29,811 bases of DNA, from assembly GCA_903772945.1 (NCBI GenBank), contig CAICTM010001416.1, positions 1-29,811 on the forward strand, written 5' to 3'. This document shows positions 27,960-29,811 of this stretch, in pieces. The translations under genes and the position numbers were made by a program. The stretch is from Seminavis robusta (lineage: Eukaryota; Bacillariophyta; Bacillariophyceae; Naviculales; Naviculaceae). The notes under the pieces were generated by a model, which saw only the letters and a program-made list of their open reading frames with translations, was not told the DNA's origin and ran no database searches. Position 1 is the first letter of the stretch, and every line of letters starts with the position of its first letter.

Positions 27960-29811
27960 ACGAGGACAGCATTGAATGATCAAGGATTGGATGCCTTCGT
28001 CTCACTCGATACCCTTTACCGATGCTGATATCAAGAGCATCTGCGAGAACGTGAGGAAACCAGGTGGTACCATTCCAATCCAGCCATTGCGCTGCAGCCA
28101 CTGCCGAAGCTGCGCAGCAGTTCAGCCCAGAGAAGTTCCCAAACGGGACGACAGCTGGGAGTTTGTTTTGAGAAGCGACTCAGACAACTACGGTTCTACA
28201 ATTTCACATGACACGAATCCAGCGTGAGTTCACTCCCAACCAAGCCAGTTGGCGAGATTGAATAGAGTTTGGGCTTTATACGAGTCCGAACGAAAGAGAT
28301 CGATGTTGCGGATCCTCCCCAACTCTAAGGTCGAAGATGTCCGACGAGCTGGAGTCTATTGACAATGTTCTGAATGTCAAGCAGGCGTTTGCGGTGCCCT
28401 CTGGCTTATGTTACAGATCCAAAGTCACTTTGCCAGGAGCACTTGATACCGACACCGCAGATGAGGCTGACCCAGGTTTTGGCCTTCCATCGCATCCTAA
28501 GAATTGGTCCGAAGAACAAGACATGCCGGACCTCATTTCGTACAAGACAATCAGGCTGTTTGGCCATCATTCGGTCGGTTACTCACGGTGGACCTTGTTG
28601 GACATGGGTCCAACTTGTGCAGCGCAACAGAACGTCGAGCACTTACTTGGCCATGAAGGTTCATATCTTGGTGATTCGTTCCAGGCTCGTACCAAGGCAT
28701 TCGCGGATAGAGCCATTGAAACTATTTCTTTGATGGGAAGTCCCGCAACTTTACTTTTGAGCGCTACTGTAAAGGCTTACCAAGGCCTTCACCGATCTGG
28801 AAACTGCTGGTGAAACCTTTACTGAGAGCCGCAAGATTCCGCAAGCTTCTGTCCGGCATTACAGACCCAAACCTCAAGACCGCCAAGTCCGTCATTCAAG
28901 CAACTCCGCATCTACGCGAGAGTTTCCAGAGGCTATGAATTACTTAGCGAGCAATTGATGTCGCTGAACCACTCACCACAAGAAATATTTCATCTGTGTC
29001 TGGCCGTGGTCGAAGCGGTGGTGGAAGAGGACGAGACGTGGCGGTGGTAGATCCCAAGGCCGAGGCTATGGAAGAGGCCGAGGCAGGGGACGAGGCCGTG
29101 GTAGAGGCCATGAAGGCCGGGTTTTTGACCCCAATAACCCAGGAAGATATTACCATCCCGATGAGTGGGCTCAGCTCACATCGGCGCAGCAGCAACAGTG
29201 CTAGGGACGCCCGCGATGGTGACAAGCGGAAGATTGCCGAGCTGCGAGACACAGTTGTCAGATACCCAGTCCCAAGTCGCGGAATTGCAAGCCGAGAAGC
29301 GATCCCGGACTGATGTTCCTGGTGGATATAGCGTAGGCAATGCGATGAACCGTGCGAGCATGAGTCTCTGGTTTCGCACTCTGCGATCCGTTGCTACTTA
29401 TTTGCCATCATCTCGGATTGAGCTTGACAGCCATGCCGATACATGTTCTTGTGGGGAAAGTGCTTACGGGGACATGACACGGGAGAGACTAATATCCGTC
29501 GAAGGGTTTTCAACTGATCTTGGAACCATACAGAAGTACCAATTGTAACTGTGCTGTGGCTTATGACGACCCACTCACATCTCTAATTTATATTTTATTT
29601 TATCATCAATCTTTGCTTATCAAAGTCATTACAGAAAATCTCATTTGTCCAGCTCAGCTGCGACATCACCAGTTAGTTGTCAACGACGTGCCACTGTTGC
29701 ACCTACCGTTTGAAGACAGAACAAATGAATCCCACTCCATCATCTGTGGTGACCTACGAATCCCACTCCAAATGGACGGTGTTATCTCATACTCCCAAAT
29801 CTCTCTCTTTG
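27960..29811 (+). mobile_element. decayed LTR retrotransposon (Ty1/copia-like), gag-protease part
   Basis: Gag blocks appear in order but in changing frames. F-T-D-A-D-I-K-S-I-C-E and R-K-P-G-G-T-I lie near 28010-28075. G-K-S-R-N-F-T-F-E-R-Y-C is near 28740-28775, and I-T-D-P-N-L-K-T-A-K-S-V-I near 28860-28900. A Gly/Arg-rich RNA-binding-like segment lies at 28996-29115. W-A-Q-L-T-S-A-Q-Q-Q-Q-V-L lies near 29166-29205. The aspartic protease site E-L-D-S-H-A-D-T-C-S is at about 29420-29450, where D-S replaces the usual D-S/T-G entry. After a frameshift near 29545, A-Y-D-D-P-L-T, H-Q-S-L-L, L-I-C-P-A-Q-L-R and I-P-L-Q-M-D-G-V-I-S-Y continue to the right edge. At least four frameshifts make it inactive as read. 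Integrase and reverse transcriptase would lie beyond the window, so the copia class is inferred. Confidence 0.75.

Noticed and set aside
1..29811. tRNA, rRNA or other structured RNA genes
   Set aside because: I looked by eye for T-loop and anticodon-arm patterns and saw none convincing; a tRNA or covariance-model scan was not possible here.

Overview
The window looks like nuclear DNA of a stramenopile alga, most probably a pennate diatom such as a Seminavis-like species. This is inferred from gene content, not from any search. Supporting signs are a fucoxanthin-chlorophyll-type light-harvesting protein with an ASAF plastid-targeting motif, 70-80 bp GT-AG introns, an LRR membrane protein with a disordered N-terminus and a Cys-rich tail, an animal/plant-type ionotropic glutamate receptor, and retroelement gag/protease sequences (LDSHADTC type) of the kind common in diatoms. 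Intergenic DNA is full of short self-complementary motifs (GTAC, GCTAGC, TACGGTA, GAGTCGAGTC).

Layout. 1-590: gag fragment of an LTR retrotransposon (-). 765-2070: an AT-rich 27-bp minisatellite of roughly 48 units. 2081-2900: no clear gene, some splice-like signals, a 49-bp tandem duplication. 3085-4550: a broken minus-strand Crinkler-like gene (WW domain, P-loop NTPase, truncated restriction-endonuclease-fold domain). 4996-6309: MYND zinc finger/TPR protein (+). 6700-8163: seven-transmembrane receptor (-). 9082-11751: three-exon LRR membrane protein (+). 12446-13786: type II membrane protein, likely a fucosyltransferase-like enzyme (+). 15177-16052: secreted protein with two SnoaL-like domains (+), followed by a broken second copy. 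16607-17863: decayed Ty3/gypsy integrase region (-). 18800-19399: light-harvesting protein (+). 19634-19985: third, inverted and broken SnoaL copy. 21735-22910: GT34-like Golgi glycosyltransferase (+). 24601-26454: glutamate-receptor-like channel (-). 26820-27560: simple-sequence DNA rich in TTCGAA. About 27960 to the right edge: a decayed Ty1/copia-like gag-protease region (+).

The intact genes do not form an operon-like pathway. They do include an unusual local density of cell-surface and signalling proteins (7TM receptor, LRR protein, ion channel), two Golgi-type glycosyltransferases and one secreted enzyme-like protein. Gene pairs are head-to-head (Crinkler-like/MYND, 7TM/LRR) or tail-to-tail (MYND/7TM, GT34/iGluR).

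The most interesting structures are the Crinkler-like pseudogene that seems to carry a WW-domain header, and a three-copy duplication (upstream region plus SnoaL gene) whose copies are scattered around the light-harvesting gene. Calls rest on reading motifs by eye; no alignment or database search was run.
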